From Porphyra umbilicalis (Eukaryota > Rhodophyta > Bangiophyceae > Bangiales > Bangiaceae), in contig KV919134.1 in the NCBI GenBank assembly GCA_002049455.2, positions 1 to 64,000 on the forward strand: DNA of 64,000 nucleotides. Reading direction: 5' to 3'. Position numbers and translations under genes: made by a program. The notes under the pieces were generated by a model, which worked only from the letters and a program-made list of their open reading frames with translations, had not been told where the DNA came from and did not search any database. How positions within the stretch are numbered: position 1 is the stretch's first letter; the number at the start of each line of letters is the position of its first letter. This document shows positions 8,423 through 19,608 of the stretch, piece after piece.

Positions 8423-10057
8423 TCAACGCAGCCCCGACGAGGGCCCACCCCACCCGTGGCCGGACGGACCACGCGAGCGTTGCGCGGGCGGCTCCTCGCG
8501 GTAGGCGTCGCGGTCATGCTGGTGCTGCTGGCGACGGCTCGCCCCGCCGGCAGCAACCCCGGTCTCACGAAGGAGGGCCGCGCGGATGCCAAGTCGGTTC
8601 ACGAGTTGAAGCAGCTCCTCCACTTGGCGGGGCGGGACCCAGGGGTTGTCTCGGGCCCACTGCCCGATCGACTCGCTCAGGGACACCACGGTGTGGCACA
8701 AGCCGGCCATCAAGGTCCCCGTCGTGTAGCCGCGGAGCTCCCCGGGGTCGCAAGCGACAACACGCGCCAACCCCTGCGGGACGCGGTCCGAGGGCACGTG
8801 GTCCAGCGAGTCGAAGGTAGCGTCGGGGATGTCACGGTGCTCCACGGGGTCGAACGAGACGATGTGGCTCCCCGAGGAATGGCCCGCGGAGGGGGGCGCC
8901 AACATGACAGGCTGCGGGGGACCCGGGATGGACGAGCCCGCGGCGGTGGTCACCACGGAGGAACCAGGCTGGGCGGCTCCACCCCCGGGGTAACGCGGCC
9001 TACGAGCAGCCGAGACGGCGGCGGACCACCCCCCACGAGCGAAACCGTACCCGCGTGCCTCGAGGATGTCCGCGGAGTATGGCAAGTCGAAGGGGCGGAG
9101 ATCCTCGGCGACCCTGGCGCGCGTCCCCTCGTCACCCACCTCGAGGTCGGCCCAGATCCAGCCCTCGCGGTCACGACGTTCGCAGCTGCGGGCACAAAGG
9201 CGCTGACGGAACGCCTCCGTATCGGGGAGCTGGTCCGCGAGGTCCAGCAACGCCTCGAGGGTGGCGGTCGCCTCTGCGTCGGGGCCATCGGCACGGGAGC
9301 AGATGTTGGCCGGCCCCAAAGAACGGATCCAGTCGACCAACCGCGGAGGGAAGCGCCACAAGACCCGACGGGTGCGGAACGTCTCGAGGAGGACGGCGGC
9401 GGCCCCGAGGGCCCACTCGCTGCGGAAGATGGCCCACGAGGCGCGTCGCCCCGCGTAGAGGTCGTCCGTGGCGTACGTGTGGACCCACGGGAGCTCCGCC
9501 ATACACCCGTACGGGACCTCAACCCCGGACCACCACGCGGGGGTCGGCAAGTAGAAGCGCGACCGCGACGACGACGCGCAGCTGGAGTACTCCGCTTGAT
9601 GCCAGCCCACGAGGTGGCCGGTGAGCCCACCCCGGTGGTTGCGGGCCGTCGTCAACTGGACCGTCGTGGGGCCCTCCAAGTCGGCCCCCTCGAGGTAGGG
9701 CGGTGGCGTCAAGATGTAGTCGAAGGTCGGCACCAACGGCGGGTGCGCGGGGGCGTCGTCCATGAACCCGAGGTAGAACCGGCGGTAGCCCACCTCGCGG
9801 CGACGCCGCACCACGGTGATCGACGAGGCTCGGTCGTCCAGGGACGGCACGAGGGCGTGCGGCATCGCGGTGATCTGCTTCACGAACGGGTTGGCGGGGC
9901 GCACCGAGTCGATCCCTCGGAACGTCGCGTGGGCCAGCGTCTCAGCCACGTCCGGGCGCGCCTCCTCGCGCGCCCACGCCGGTGCCCACGTGGACGGATC
10001 GGTCAACACGGGCAGGGGGCCCACGACGGTGCGGTACGCCATCTCCTCGTCGGCCAT
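8423..10057 (-). CDS. Antisense accessory ORF of gypsy 1 (aORF1), unknown function
   Basis: An uninterrupted 544-codon ORF begins at ATG 10057 (MADEEMAYRTV), 558 bases inside the 3' LTR, and runs against pol. Its stop is 442 bases beyond the pol stop. The body is rich in Trp, Arg and charged residues, with blocks FYLPTPAWWSGVEVPYG (about 9500-9560), LWRFPPRLVDW (about 9334-9366) and GPDAEATATLEALLD. The tail is low-complexity and Gln/Arg-rich. The same blocks recur in the gene at 24713-36359, so this is a conserved protein rather than a chance frame. No signal peptide, membrane segment or known enzyme motif was seen. Transcription could start within or near the 3' LTR on the opposite strand. 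Its role in the element is unknown. Confidence 0.8.
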   Translation of the reverse strand: MADEEMAYRTVVGPLPVLTDPSTWAPAWAREEARPDVAETLAHATFRGIDSVRPANPFVKQITAMPHALVPSLDDRASSITVVRRRREVGYRRFYLGFMDDAPAHPPLVPTFDYILTPPPYLEGADLEGPTTVQLTTARNHRGGLTGHLVGWHQAEYSSCASSSRSRFYLPTPAWWSGVEVPYGCMAELPWVHTYATDDLYAGRRASWAIFRSEWALGAAAVLLETFRTRRVLWRFPPRLVDWIRSLGPANICSRADGPDAEATATLEALLDLADQLPDTEAFRQRLCARSCERRDREGWIWADLEVGDEGTRARVAEDLRPFDLPYSADILEARGYGFARGGWSAAVSAARRPRYPGGGAAQPGSSVVTTAAGSSIPGPPQPVMLAPPSAGHSSGSHIVSFDPVEHRDIPDATFDSLDHVPSDRVPQGLARVVACDPGELRGYTTGTLMAGLCHTVVSLSESIGQWARDNPWVPPRQVEELLQLVNRLGIRAALLRETGVAAGGASRRQQHQHDRDAYREEPPAQRSRGPSGHGWGGPSSGLR

Positions 10058-10603
10058 CGCGGTGGACGACGCGGGCGCAGACGCGGAGGGGGGCGGCGGT
10101 CACCGGGTCCTCGGGAGGGGGGGGGACGTGGGGGGCACCGCGGAGGAGAAGGGAGAGGGCCCACGAGGGCCGACGGGAGCAAGAAGCGACGGGCACCACG
10201 GAGGGGGAGTGGATGGCACGTCGTGGGGTGGGCGGAGGAACGAGTCGGCGAACACCGCGTCGCAGCGAGCGCGGAGGGTTACGTCGCGGGGTGGTGGGGC
10301 GGAGCCGCGGAGTTGCGCGTGGTGGGGGGGTGAGACCGGGGTGTGCGTGTGGGCCCACGGGGAGGGGTGGGGCCAACGTGCGTCTCGGGGGGTGTGGGGA
10401 CCGCGAGACACCGGTGCGGGCCGCGCGCCACGCCACGCCGGAGTCGCGTGGGGCCGATCCCGTCCGCGGACCGACCTCGATAACCCCCCTGGGGCGAGGA
10501 TCGGGTGGGGGTGGCGGTTGCGGCCGGCACCCGACCAGGGGGCCGGGCTGGAACCCCCTCCTCAGGGGTCGTCGCGGGACGGGCAGGGACGCCACGTCAC
10601 GCG

Positions 10604-10615
10604 ACGAGGGGGCTG
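10604..10615 (+). promoter_or_regulatory. Polypurine-tract-like sequence before the gypsy 1 3' LTR
   Basis: GACGAGGGGGCTG borders the LTR start at 10616. Its position fits a plus-strand primer site; the purine run is short, so the call rests mainly on location. Confidence 0.5.
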
Positions 10616-11113
10616 TGTGGCGGTCGGGGGTCCCCAGTTGGAAGGGGCGTGGCCCCTCAGCTGTGGACAGCACACCCCCGGGGGGCCGTCCCAAAATATC
10701 CCGATCCGGGCCAGCAAGGGAATGACCTGTCCAGATCTCGGGGAGATTGGATTCGGTCGGGGGCGGGGCTTTTCCCAAGTGGTTTTCCCAGCCCCCCTAC
10801 TACTGGTTTGAACTTTTCGCTTTGGAGGGATTTATCTGTTTGGCGCATTTGGGGTGGCTACTTTGGCCACCGGCGTTCGGTTTGGGAGGGGTTTATTGAC
10901 AGCGGGGACGCCGTCCCCGTCGCCGTTTGATAAAACCAACTGTGCTTTGGACGACGATTCCCCCCTGGGCTTTGCCGTGATCCTCTCCCCGCACGAGGGG
11001 GAAGGCTGGGCTGTGGGTTGTTTTCCGGGGCAGTTCCTTCGACGGACCGAGCTGATCAAGAGGTCACTTCGGCTGGACGACGAACCAACGTGGTGGTGCC
11101 TAGAACCGCTACA
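10616..11113 (+). repeat. 3' LTR of gypsy 1
   Basis: 498 bases, collinear with 1596-2093 at an offset of 9020, ending GCTACA. It is followed by the duplicated target ATACT (11114-11118). Confidence 0.95.
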
Positions 11114-11118
11114 ATACT

Positions 11119-12367
11119 GGCAGTTCGACTGTCGTCCACACCTACAGACATATCACTCACAGATACACACCGCCACAGCCACGGCCTCATCCCCGCGCTC
11201 CCCCCAAGCCCGCTCCCCCTTCCCCTGGCTCGCCTCCTCCCGCTCCCCCTCCCCCTGCTCCCTCCCCCCCGCCGGCCCGTTGCAGGAGAAAGAAGGGTGA
11301 GCAGAGAGCGCCCAGCCGTGGCCGAGTGGGTACGCTGCCGGGGCGCACCCGGAGGCAGCGGCTGTCAGCAACGTGCTGTGCCGACCTCCCGCTCACCTTG
11401 CCTGGGGGGCATGAGGTTCCACTCGGGCAGGAAGCCCCGGCTGGGTGCCTTTCAGATTGTCTCGAGACAGCGCCTAATTTACTTGGCTGTGGGAGCACGC
11501 CGACGCTTTGCTTGAGGCGCCGCTCGAGCGGCGCTATTTGCATGCAAAGGGGGCGGCCCTGCACACCCCCAGTTCAGGGCAGTCTTATGGATCGTGAGGC
11601 AGGCTTTCGATTGGTCGAGAGTGCCAGGAAAGGGTTATTCTTCTATTTCTTTGTCGTACAGAGAGGCATGGACGGAGACCTTCCAGGAAAAAGACGAAGG
11701 GACCCCCGAGCCCAACAGATGCGCCTTTTCTTCTTCTACGTTGTCATGTGTTTTTTCTGTCCTGGAAGCCCACCGCCTCACTCCACCTCACGACCTCGGA
11801 GCCAGAAGCCCAGGAAAAAATGGTATTAACTGGGTGTGTGCAGGGCCGACCCCGGCGGCCATGGCCTGCCGGGGAGAGAGGCCGAGGTGATTGTCGCTCC
11901 GGGGGGGGGGGGGGGGGGGAAGACGACGTGCTCGGGCGGCGACGCGCAACCGGCCGCGGCGGCGGCGGCGCCCATGGTGGACAGCGCGCCGTACTGTAGC
12001 GCGTCGGCGTCCGCCTCCCCCCGCGCCCCCCCAGCGCCTCCCCCTCAACCACCCCCTCTGCTCCTCCCCCCCCTGTCGACGCATCAGAGGCTCCTCCAGG
12101 TGGCTCCGGGAGAGACAAAATATGGTCTAAAAGATCTTGTAGCGACTTCCTACTCGTCCTGTCGCGAGGGAGTGAACGGGACATGGTGGATCAAGACTTC
12201 TTTTATTGCCGTGAACCTGCAGCAAAAAAACAGATCCTGACACCAGGTTCTATTTGGTACCCAGCGCTTAGCTCACCATAGTTCTCCCAATGCCTCTTGT
12301 GAACACAACATTTTCCTTCCACAATCATCTGCCAGTTGGCGGAGCGTTTACAAGGTCGCTAGATGTC
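11119..12367. other. Right arm of the TIR element: no gene recognised
   Basis: The stretch contains a CT-rich tract (11190-11280), a tRNA A-box-like sequence TGGCCGAGTGG (about 11319-11329), an uninterrupted G run (11899-11919) and Pro/Arg-coding low-complexity sequence (11990-12090). No frame shows a recognisable protein. Confidence 0.5.
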
Positions 12368-12853
12368 TTCGCGATGTGGAGTGTATCCCATCCGTTCCCC
12401 TCGGACCCTCGGAAAACCCTCCTCAGACACCCTCAAAGGACCCTCGGGAAACCCTCCTCAAAAACCCTCAAAGGACCCTCGGAAAACCCTCCCCTCAGGG
12501 CCCACGGGGCCCATAACCCGGAAGACGGCCGAAGCTTCGATTACCGTCTTGAGTAGAGGCGGGGGAAGGGTGCTACATGACACCCGCGCGGCGCCCCGGG
12601 GTCAGGGGCGCGAAATAACAAAAGTCGATAATCCAAGTTGGGTTTACACAAAATTAGGCCCTTAAGTAGTGGCCCGCTCGGGGGGGTTACGAATCCCAGG
12701 GAAGTATTGGGAATGCGGTTGTGGTTGGTGAGCCACGAGGAGATCACAAGTGGGTCGCCAACGGAACAATTTGAAATACGTGTTAATGGGGCATATTTCC
12801 AGGGAATCTGGTTCCCCGACTGTGCGGGCCATGTGACGGACCGTCACACGGAG

Positions 12854-15800
12854 TAGTCGGCGTACACGTCGAGGCAGAGGGAGTCGACGTCGAGGCGTGT
12901 GAAGGGGGGGGAGACGGGGCGGGTGCAGAGGGAGGCGAGAGCGGCGTTGGCGCGGCGGGCGTCGGCACCGGTGGGGTCTGGGAGGTCTGCGAGTTGGGTG
13001 GTGTCCGTGGGGACGTCGGGGCGGGCGACGCGGCCAACCCAGAGGAGCTTGGCGGCGAGGGAATGCAAGTACTTGGAGTTGGGGAGGGGTGTGGAGAGGG
13101 GCGAGCGGAGCGGGAGCGGGGAGATGGTGGCAGCGTAGGTGCCGGTGTCACAGTGGATGCCGGTGGCGGTCGTGCGGGCCAAGATGCGGGCAAAAGTCAC
13201 GTTGTCGTGGTCGGGGCGGTGGGTGTTGTAGTTCTTGAGGATGGAGGAAACGGCGGCGCGGAAGGCGGGGGTGCCCGCGTGGAGGGTGTCGTCGACGTAG
13301 GTGCAGACGGCGACGCGGAGGGGGGCGACGTAGACGGTGTCGAAGGCGGAGCTGAGGGTGATGTGCGGGATGGAGAGGAAACGGGACTGTGTGTTGAAAT
13401 GGAAGTGTCTGCCGGCGTCATTTTTGCCGTACATGGCGTGGTGGAAGGCCCAGACGGAGCCGTCGGGCTCGCCGGCTTCGGGAGGGGCCCAGACGTAGGT
13501 GGGCTCCGGGAGGATGTCGGACTGGAGGTAGGCGCGGAGGAAGTCCTCGGTGTCGATGGAGAAGCGGAGGATGACGGAGGCGGCGACAAAGGAGCGGATG
13601 GAGCGTTGAGGAGTGACTGGGGAGGTGGCGACGGTGTTGGCCTCGTGCCAATCGCGGTTTCCGGCCACGCAGAAGCGAGCCCGCTCGGCGGGTTTGCCGT
13701 TCCCGCGGTTGGGCTTGTGTGTGACGCGCCAAAGGTAGTGGAAGATCTGTTTGCCGGCGGGGACGTTGAAGGCGGGGAGGGTAGTCTTGCAGTCGATAAA
13801 GTTGAAGATGTTCAGCTCGGTGCGCTTCTCCGCGTCCCAGCGAGGGTGCGACGGGGAGTCGGGGTCGTGGGGGTCGGCGAGGAAGGCGCGGGTCCTGGTC
13901 GGCAGTGTCGTGGGCGGCGGCGGGGCGGTGGCGTGCGTCCGGATGGGGAGCGTGGCGTCGGAGACGGGGGAGGCAGCGGGAGTTGGCGGGGGCTGGGGGC
14001 GGCGGGAGACGTGGGGCTTGGTGCGTGCCTCGTGGGAGGAGTAGATGCGGTTGTTGCGGGTGACGTAGACGTTTTTGCCGTCTAGGGAGGGGACGCGGCC
14101 TGAAGTCCAGCCGTGTTTGTCGCGGTGGAACCAGACGGCTTGGTCGACTTCGACGAAAGGGACGTTGGTGCAAGGGTGGGAGAGGGCGCCGCGGAGGCGG
14201 TCGTCGGCGGTGTACGCCTCCATGGAGGCGCGGGCGGCTTGCATGGCACGGTGGCGGGAGGCGATGGCGGGGTCAATGTTGTGGTTGTCGCCGATTAGGA
14301 GGCTTGGCGGGGCACCGGTGACGGCGGTAGTAGGGCAGGAACCGTGAGCGCGGGGGGCGTCGTTGCGGGCTTTGTGGGCCATGGCCAGGGTGAGGTCGGG
14401 TGCGAGAGCGGGGGTCTCGGCGGCGATTCGGAGGTAGGCTTGGCGGATGGGGCCATGATGGCGTTCATTGCGACCGATGCCCCAAGGTGCCTCCGTAGGA
14501 ATGGGGCGCCAGTGGACACCCATGGACGTGAGGGCGTTGACGAACGGGTCGTTCTCGACCTCGGAGCCGCGGTCGGTTAGTGTGGTGTCGGGGCAGCTCC
14601 AAATGTAGAGCCAGGTGACGAAGAAAACAGCAAGCATGGTGTGGCCGGTCATGGAGGAAACGAAGCGGCCGAGGCCAAAGTCAGTGTGGAGGAACGTTAT
14701 GTCGAGGACCTTTCGGAGGTCGGGGCGGATCTGGAAGGTGTCGAGGGCGATCACCCGGTTGAACGTGAGCGGCCGCGGGGGAAGGGCGTCGCGGGGGCGG
14801 CGGGGCAGGTGCGAGAAGCGTTGGCAGGGGACGCAGGAGGTGGCCACCTCGGGGAGGTTGGCGACGATCGACGGGAAAAACGTCGTGGGTGGGAAAGAGC
14901 GGAGGAGGGAGTCGACGCTGGCGTGGACAAATTGGCGGTGGGCGAGGGCCAGTTCGTCGCGGGTGAAGAGGATGGACGTGGGCGGCGGCTGGGCCGGGGA
15001 AGGGGGCAGCGTCAGGTGACCGCGTTGGATGGCGCACCGGACGGGGCGGCGGGCACGGCCGAAGAGGATGGTGTCGGCGGCCGCGTCGACGATGAGGTTG
15101 AGGAGCTTGTGGGATTGGAGGCCGAGAAGGAGTGGGACCGCAGTGTGCCGGAGGATGTGGACGTCGGGAAGGTCGAATGTCAGCGAGAGGCCTGATGTGT
15201 CAGTCGTGGTCAGGCGGAGGGAAAGGCGGCCGATGGAGGGGGCAAAGTCATGGCCACGGGCGTAGCTGGTGGTGGCTGGGCGGAGTGGAGACGTGGCGGC
15301 TTGAGGGTGGCGGCGCAGCCAGGTGTCTCCGACAATGTCTCCGGGCGTGCCGATATCGGCGATGGCCGTGCTGATGACGGCTTCGGGGGCAGCGTAGACG
15401 GTGGAGACAGGGAGGATAGGGACGTGCCAAACGTCGTCGTAGTTGTGGTCTTGTGGGGCGGGGGGGACGTGTTCAGCGAGGTTGGCGGCGGGGACCGGGG
15501 CGGGGGGCGGGGGTGGCAGGATGTCGGCCGTGGACGTCGTTTGTGCCAGGCGGGCGGGGGTTTGGCGGCTAGGGGCGGGTGGGCGGATGGTGGGGCAGGT
15601 CTGGGCGAAGTAGTCCGTGCCTTGGCAGATGCGACAGGGAATGGCGGGGCCCGGGCCACGGTAGGGGCGGGCGGGGGAGGTCTGCGTGCGGGAGGCACAT
15701 ACAACGACCAAATGTCTCGGTACTGGCCGAGTCATGCACCAGTCTGCAAGGACGGCCGATCCCGGACGCTGTCTTCCAGGCTCCCTCTGTGAGTCTGATG

Positions 15801-16098
15801 TACCCGGCTGACAGCACAAAAGCGATTCGCGGTAGGAAAGCCGAGTCATGTCGGCGGATCGAGTGGGGATATTGATTTTTGACTGTGATATCAGCCACGG
15901 GAACCAAACTCGTTGGCCACCTGCGTCGACTGGCCATGGGCGACCCCGCGCGGGCCTGGCTTTGGGTCGGGGCCGCGCCAGCGCCTCTACGCGGCCCCAA
16001 GCAGGCGGACGCTGACGGCGGGGGGGAAAGTGTGCGGACAATAGCGTGGCCGTGCACGCCCGCTGATTGACGACGGGCACGCGAGAGCCCGTTGCCAT
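12854..16098 (-). pseudogene. Copia A Gag C-terminus/protease/integrase/RT, cut by the solo LTR
   Basis: The frame is open from 16098, but recognisable copia protein begins near 15680. It has a zinc knuckle CRICQGTDYFAQTC whose His is replaced by Tyr, then a protease region around ADIGTPGDIVG. The integrase has an H-H-C-C finger (HRQFVHAS...CVPCQRF) and core (TLTDRGSEVEN, then GRNERHH). The RT has the catalytic TYVDDTLHAG (about 13283-13306) and ends at LCLDVYADYS, where the insertion cuts it. The frame closes with a TGA created at the junction with the LTR. The missing RNase H is at 758-234. The N-terminal 120 or so codons (16098-15720) show no gag similarity and may belong to the hAT element or another insertion. 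Confidence 0.88.
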
Positions 16099-16627
16099 AG
16101 CGTGCTCCCCTAGGAGCCTTTGACGGGGGAGGGCGCTGGCTCAGACTGGTGACTGATTGCCGGGGCGAGCGGCGTGCACCTGCGCCCAAGTGGGCGCCGA
16201 GGATGTCCAGCTTCTAGGTGGACCACAGCAGGGAGTTGGCCGGCAAAAGGACCAGCTGTGTCAACGCATTCCCATGATTCCCACTCCTCTGCCATAGTGG
16301 CCGCTCAGGTGATCTTTGCCGCCCCCTACCCCTCATCCGACTGCAGCGCTTCACAGCCAGATCCAGGGCCGAATCTGTACCTATGACCCCGCTGTGTCTG
16401 CACATCCAGTCTTTCCGCCTCTTTTTTACATAGCCGTTCTGATGATTACAGATGCCCTCTCTCTCTTGATGAGGTGGGCAGGTCCTGTCCGGGACTACTC
16501 AGGAGCAAGCTAAAGCGCTTTCAGTTATTGAGTGACCCATACTGCGGACACGAGACCAAACTGCCAGCAGTACAACTCGAAGAAAAAGTGTATTCATCAA
16601 ACTCCCTCACGAGACAGTCCAACCCTC
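15721..16627. other. Unresolved junction between copia A and the hAT element
   Basis: The middle of copia A gag and the second terminal repeat of the hAT transposon should lie here, but neither could be identified. No good partner for the hAT end TAGGGATGGGCAACC was found and no 8-bp duplication of GTCAGGCC was seen. A deletion or further insertion is likely. Confidence 0.5.
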
Positions 16628-19355
16628 TCACTCTCTCGCTGCTCTGGCGGCCGCATCGTTGAGTACTATGTACTGCTCAGCGTGGGGGCCTGTCAGGCGT
16701 GCACGGCTCTTCGAGATGGTGCGACCCGCCTTGCAGAACAACCGCTCAGAGGACACGCTAGTTGCAGGGATGGACAGCGAATAGCGAGCTGCCAGAGCCA
16801 GACGGGGAAAGAGCTGCTGATGCCTGTGCCACCACGAGAAAGCAGAGTCCTCCGAGTCAGTACTCACTGAAAACGCACAGTACGCATCCCACTCGCTGGC
16901 AATAGGAATAATAGGAGCAGCACTCGCAGACCGAGAGGCACCAGCCCCCTCCTCCCCAAAAGATCCCACTGAAGCAAAAGCACGCGAACTCAATGCGAAA
17001 GGGCGTCTCTTCTTAACAAAGGACTCAACAGCGCGGTCGCCAGGCGGCCCAGCGCCACTGCTCACGGCGTCTGCTGCCCGCCCGACCATCCATGATATCA
17101 TGTCCAGCGCCCGGCTGCGAGCCGCGGCGGCGGTCCGTCCATCGTCTCCAAACGGAAAGTTCTTCGTGAACGGGTCCATCAGCACAGCAGCGATTCGGAT
17201 GCCAAACCAGTCGGGCTTGGGGCCCCTCTGGCACTCCCGGTCCCGCCGACAGCACATATCAGCCAGGACCGTGCGCTTAAAGTCCTGCAGAGCTTGACAG
17301 TCGCCCGGCTCGAGCGCTCCTGCGCGCCGCACATACCAGTATACCATCTCCTCCATTGGGCTCGTGGCTGCGTCCTCCGAGCCCAGCGTGGCAGAGGCGC
17401 TTTCGAGAACGGTCATACAGCCCACCAGCTGCGTCAGAGCGGCCTGTTCCTGAAAGGACGGGCACGCCTCCCTCGCCTTGCTGGCTGAGACAGCAGTGTA
17501 ATGGTAATAGGCCGATAGAGCCGCTGGTACAGCCGCGCCGACTCGGAGGAACCGGCGCAGCATGGCAAGGGCCGACCCCCACCGCGTCGGGCAGTCGATA
17601 CTAAGCCGCGACACACGTGAAGCAGGGGTCTTGCGCTCCCTCCTCTCGAGGGTAGATGCACGGGCCTCCTCCTGCGTCACCGCCAATCTCATTTCCCCCT
17701 GGATATTGGTGCTAGTCCGGCACAGCTGAGCTACGAGACGGACCTTATCCAGGGTGGCCCGTCCAAGAGGCACAGCCATGCCAGCTCTGACTGACAGCTG
17801 CAAAGTGTGGGTGGTGCAGCGTGCGTGCTGCCAGAGGTAGGCTGCGTCCGTGGACGACGGGTTGACGGGGTGAAACGTGTGGAGAGCGCCAGGCATCTCG
17901 AGGCAGAAGGTGTCTGCTCGAGCGCTTGCGAGGGCGCACGCTGCATCATCCACCTCATCCGCAGTGTCGCGAGAGGTGATGACGTTGACACCATGATCAT
18001 CGTCCACATCAGATCCGACATCCACCAGGCCTTCCCCGTCGCCACCTCCCTCCTCATCGTCTGTATCGTCCATATCCGGCGACAACGGGCCCGCCGTCCC
18101 GTCCAATATTCCCTGTCTGGGGGTGCTCCTTGAGTTCCCAGGCCCGCCGCCGCCGGGTTCATGGCTGACACCTCCAATATCCAGGCCCTCCCCGCGACTC
18201 GGCACCCCAGCATGGCTTTTCTCACCGCGGGGAGACACTCCTGCATTTGGGTGGGCCCGCCTCCCACCGTTGGTGGATGGACCGACCGGCGTGTCGGCCA
18301 GAGCCTCATAACGTGCAGCGGCGCGTCCGAGCTCCCGACCAGCACCCACGCAGTTGCTGGCCCCATCGGTCCGCACCACGCCCACCTTTCCCTTGACGCC
18401 AAACTCTTGGGCTGCACCCAGGAGGACGGCGGCAATGACATTGGCCGTGTGCCTGCCCCTCACCACGGAGCACCGGAGGACGGCCGTCCGCAGGCGCCAG
18501 TTGTCGTCCAGCCACGTCACGACGAAAGACGCAAACGGATCATTGGCCAGCGACGCCCACATATCGGTGTTGACGTGGCAAACGGGCACGCGTGACAGCT
18601 CCTCGCGCGCCCCGTCTTGGTGCAGCTGCCATCGAGAGGACAGGGCGCAGGCCAGTGTGCGCCGCGACATTGTCGACAGCCGAGAGGGGTTGCCGCGGCA
18701 ATCATAGACACGTACGCCTCGTCGTCAACGATGCTCTCGGGGGACAACGTGGAGATGACCATATCCAGCTGCTTCTCGTTGAATCGTTGTTGGGTCGGAT
18801 GGGTCGGCGGGTAGGGTGCCACGGCGGCTGCGAAAAACGTCTGGATGTCTGTCTGCTCTGCGCCGAAACGTCGGCGACCCGACCCAGGCGGGCAGCGAGG
18901 CGCAACAGGGTTTCTCCCTCAATTCCATGCTTGTCCTTGAGGTGCCTTCTGAGGTTGGTGGTCCCATTTGCATGTGCCACGCGGGTCGGGAGTCCGTGGT
19001 GGTCCGTGTGGACACAGAGGAAGACGCCAGCCACCGGTTCACCCGTGTTGTCGTACTCTGCCACAAAGTAGGCATAGACCCAGCTGCGCCGCTTCCCGGC
19101 TGGTACCGGGGCCCAACTGCAGCCCTCCGGGGGGCGCCATAGCGTCTGCGGCGCCAGAGGCAGGGCGCCCGCATCCGAGGCAGCGGCACTGAGAGCCGTC
19201 GAGGGGATAGGGGAAGGGACTGTGTGGGTTGTCGTTGGCGAAAGAAGAGATGATGGTGGAGGGGGGGAAGATGACGGGGGGGGAGGCGGGGAAGGGGCAG
19301 GCGGAAGTGGTGCGTCCGCCATGGTGGGCTCTGGTCGGGGTGTGCCGGGCAGCAC
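16628..19355 (-). pseudogene. hAT-superfamily transposase, broken by frameshifts
   Basis: Three minus-strand frames together give one hAT transposase. The N-terminal part, with a Pro/Ser-rich leader and a BED-like finger remnant (NGTTNLRRHLKDKH, about 18930-18975), lies in 19355-18830. A short segment FNEKQLDMVISTLSPESIVDD is in a second frame (about 18790-18727). The long body is in a third frame (18670-16628). The body carries the expected acidic sites (CHVNTDMWASLAND; VVRTDGASN) and a clear C-terminal hAT dimerisation domain, with WWHRHQQLFP, LALAARYSLSIPATSVSSER and LFCKAGRTISKSRARL (about 16660-16870). An acidic, low-complexity insert (about 18310-18000) separates the two Asp motifs. The two frame changes make this copy inactive unless they are undetected introns. 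Confidence 0.88.
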
Positions 19356-19487
19356 CGGGAGCGGCCGCGGACAGCAGCGGTGAGCTGTGGCGTGACCAGA
19401 CGTGGTCGTGGTCGTGATTTCCCAAGGTCATCCCGCCCCCCCTCAATAAATCCATAAACCCAAGGTCCGGTCACTACTGAAAATAAG

Positions 19488-19607
19488 AAATACAAAAAAC
19501 CTGTTGAGCCGGTTTGTCGTCTCCGAAACTGGTTTGATCCGGTTCGGCCATTCTTGCCAGTTTAAACCGGTTTCAACCGGTTTCTGGAAACCGGTTGCCC
19601 ATCCCTA
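19488..19607 (-). repeat. 5' terminal inverted repeat and subterminal motifs of the hAT element
   Basis: Read on the minus strand the element starts TAGGGATGGGCAACC, a typical hAT terminus. The next 120 bases hold at least six copies of the palindrome-like AACCGGTTT or its variants, the kind of clustered site hAT transposases bind. The neighbouring copia A gag sequence resumes immediately at 19609. Confidence 0.75.
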
Positions 19608-19608
19608 G

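Larger units (their letters stand above)
1596..11113 (+). mobile_element. Gypsy 1: chromodomain Ty3/gypsy LTR retrotransposon with antisense accessory ORF
   Basis: The element is complete: 498-bp LTRs at both ends, a target duplication ATACT at 1591-1595 and 11114-11118, primer binding site, gag, pol in the order PR-RT-RH-IN-chromodomain, and a 544-codon ORF on the opposite strand between pol and the 3' LTR. The LTRs differ at only two positions (2048/11068 and 2050/11070), so the insertion is recent. Despite this, the protease active site reads NTG instead of DTG and the gag leader needs a frameshift, so this copy may have been mobilised in trans. Confidence 0.95.
988..12383. mobile_element. 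TIR element with TA target duplication, carrying gypsy 1
   Basis: The ends are inverted repeats of 16 bases with one mismatch (988-1003 beginning CACTGCACATCGCG; 12368-12383 ending GATGTGGAGTG), flanked by TA at 986-987 and 12384-12385. The related LTR at 23284-23294 has the empty site with a single TA. Without the gypsy insertion the element is about 1.9 kb. No transposase is recognisable in 1004-1590 or 11119-12367, so it is probably non-autonomous. TA duplication points to Tc1/mariner-like mobilisation, but the CACT ends are not the usual mariner sequence, so the superfamily is open. Confidence 0.75.
759..12848 (-). mobile_element. Solo LTR (element-3 family) inside copia A pol, itself interrupted
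   Basis: Bases 759-987 and 12386-12848 together form one LTR of about 690 bases beginning TGTGAC and ending GTCACA. Both halves align collinearly with the LTR at 23065-24124, for example the shared block around 830-985 versus 23130-23290 and 12569-12848 versus 23446-24124. Only one LTR copy is flanked by the CGGAG duplication, so the internal region was lost, presumably by LTR-LTR recombination. The orientation call follows the related LTR, whose polypurine tract puts it on the minus strand. A TIR element at 988-12383 splits it. Confidence 0.85.

Noticed and set aside
8003-10333. 776-codon plus-strand frame opposite aORF1
   Set aside because: Arg/Gly/Val-rich and stop-free because of GC content; the opposite strand shows homology to aORF3 and normal amino-acid usage.
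11315-11425. tRNA-like A box (TGGCCGAGTGG) and B-box-like GGTTCCACTCG, suggesting a tRNA or SINE head
   Set aside because: The boxes are about 92 bases apart, the B box deviates from the consensus and no cloverleaf could be built.
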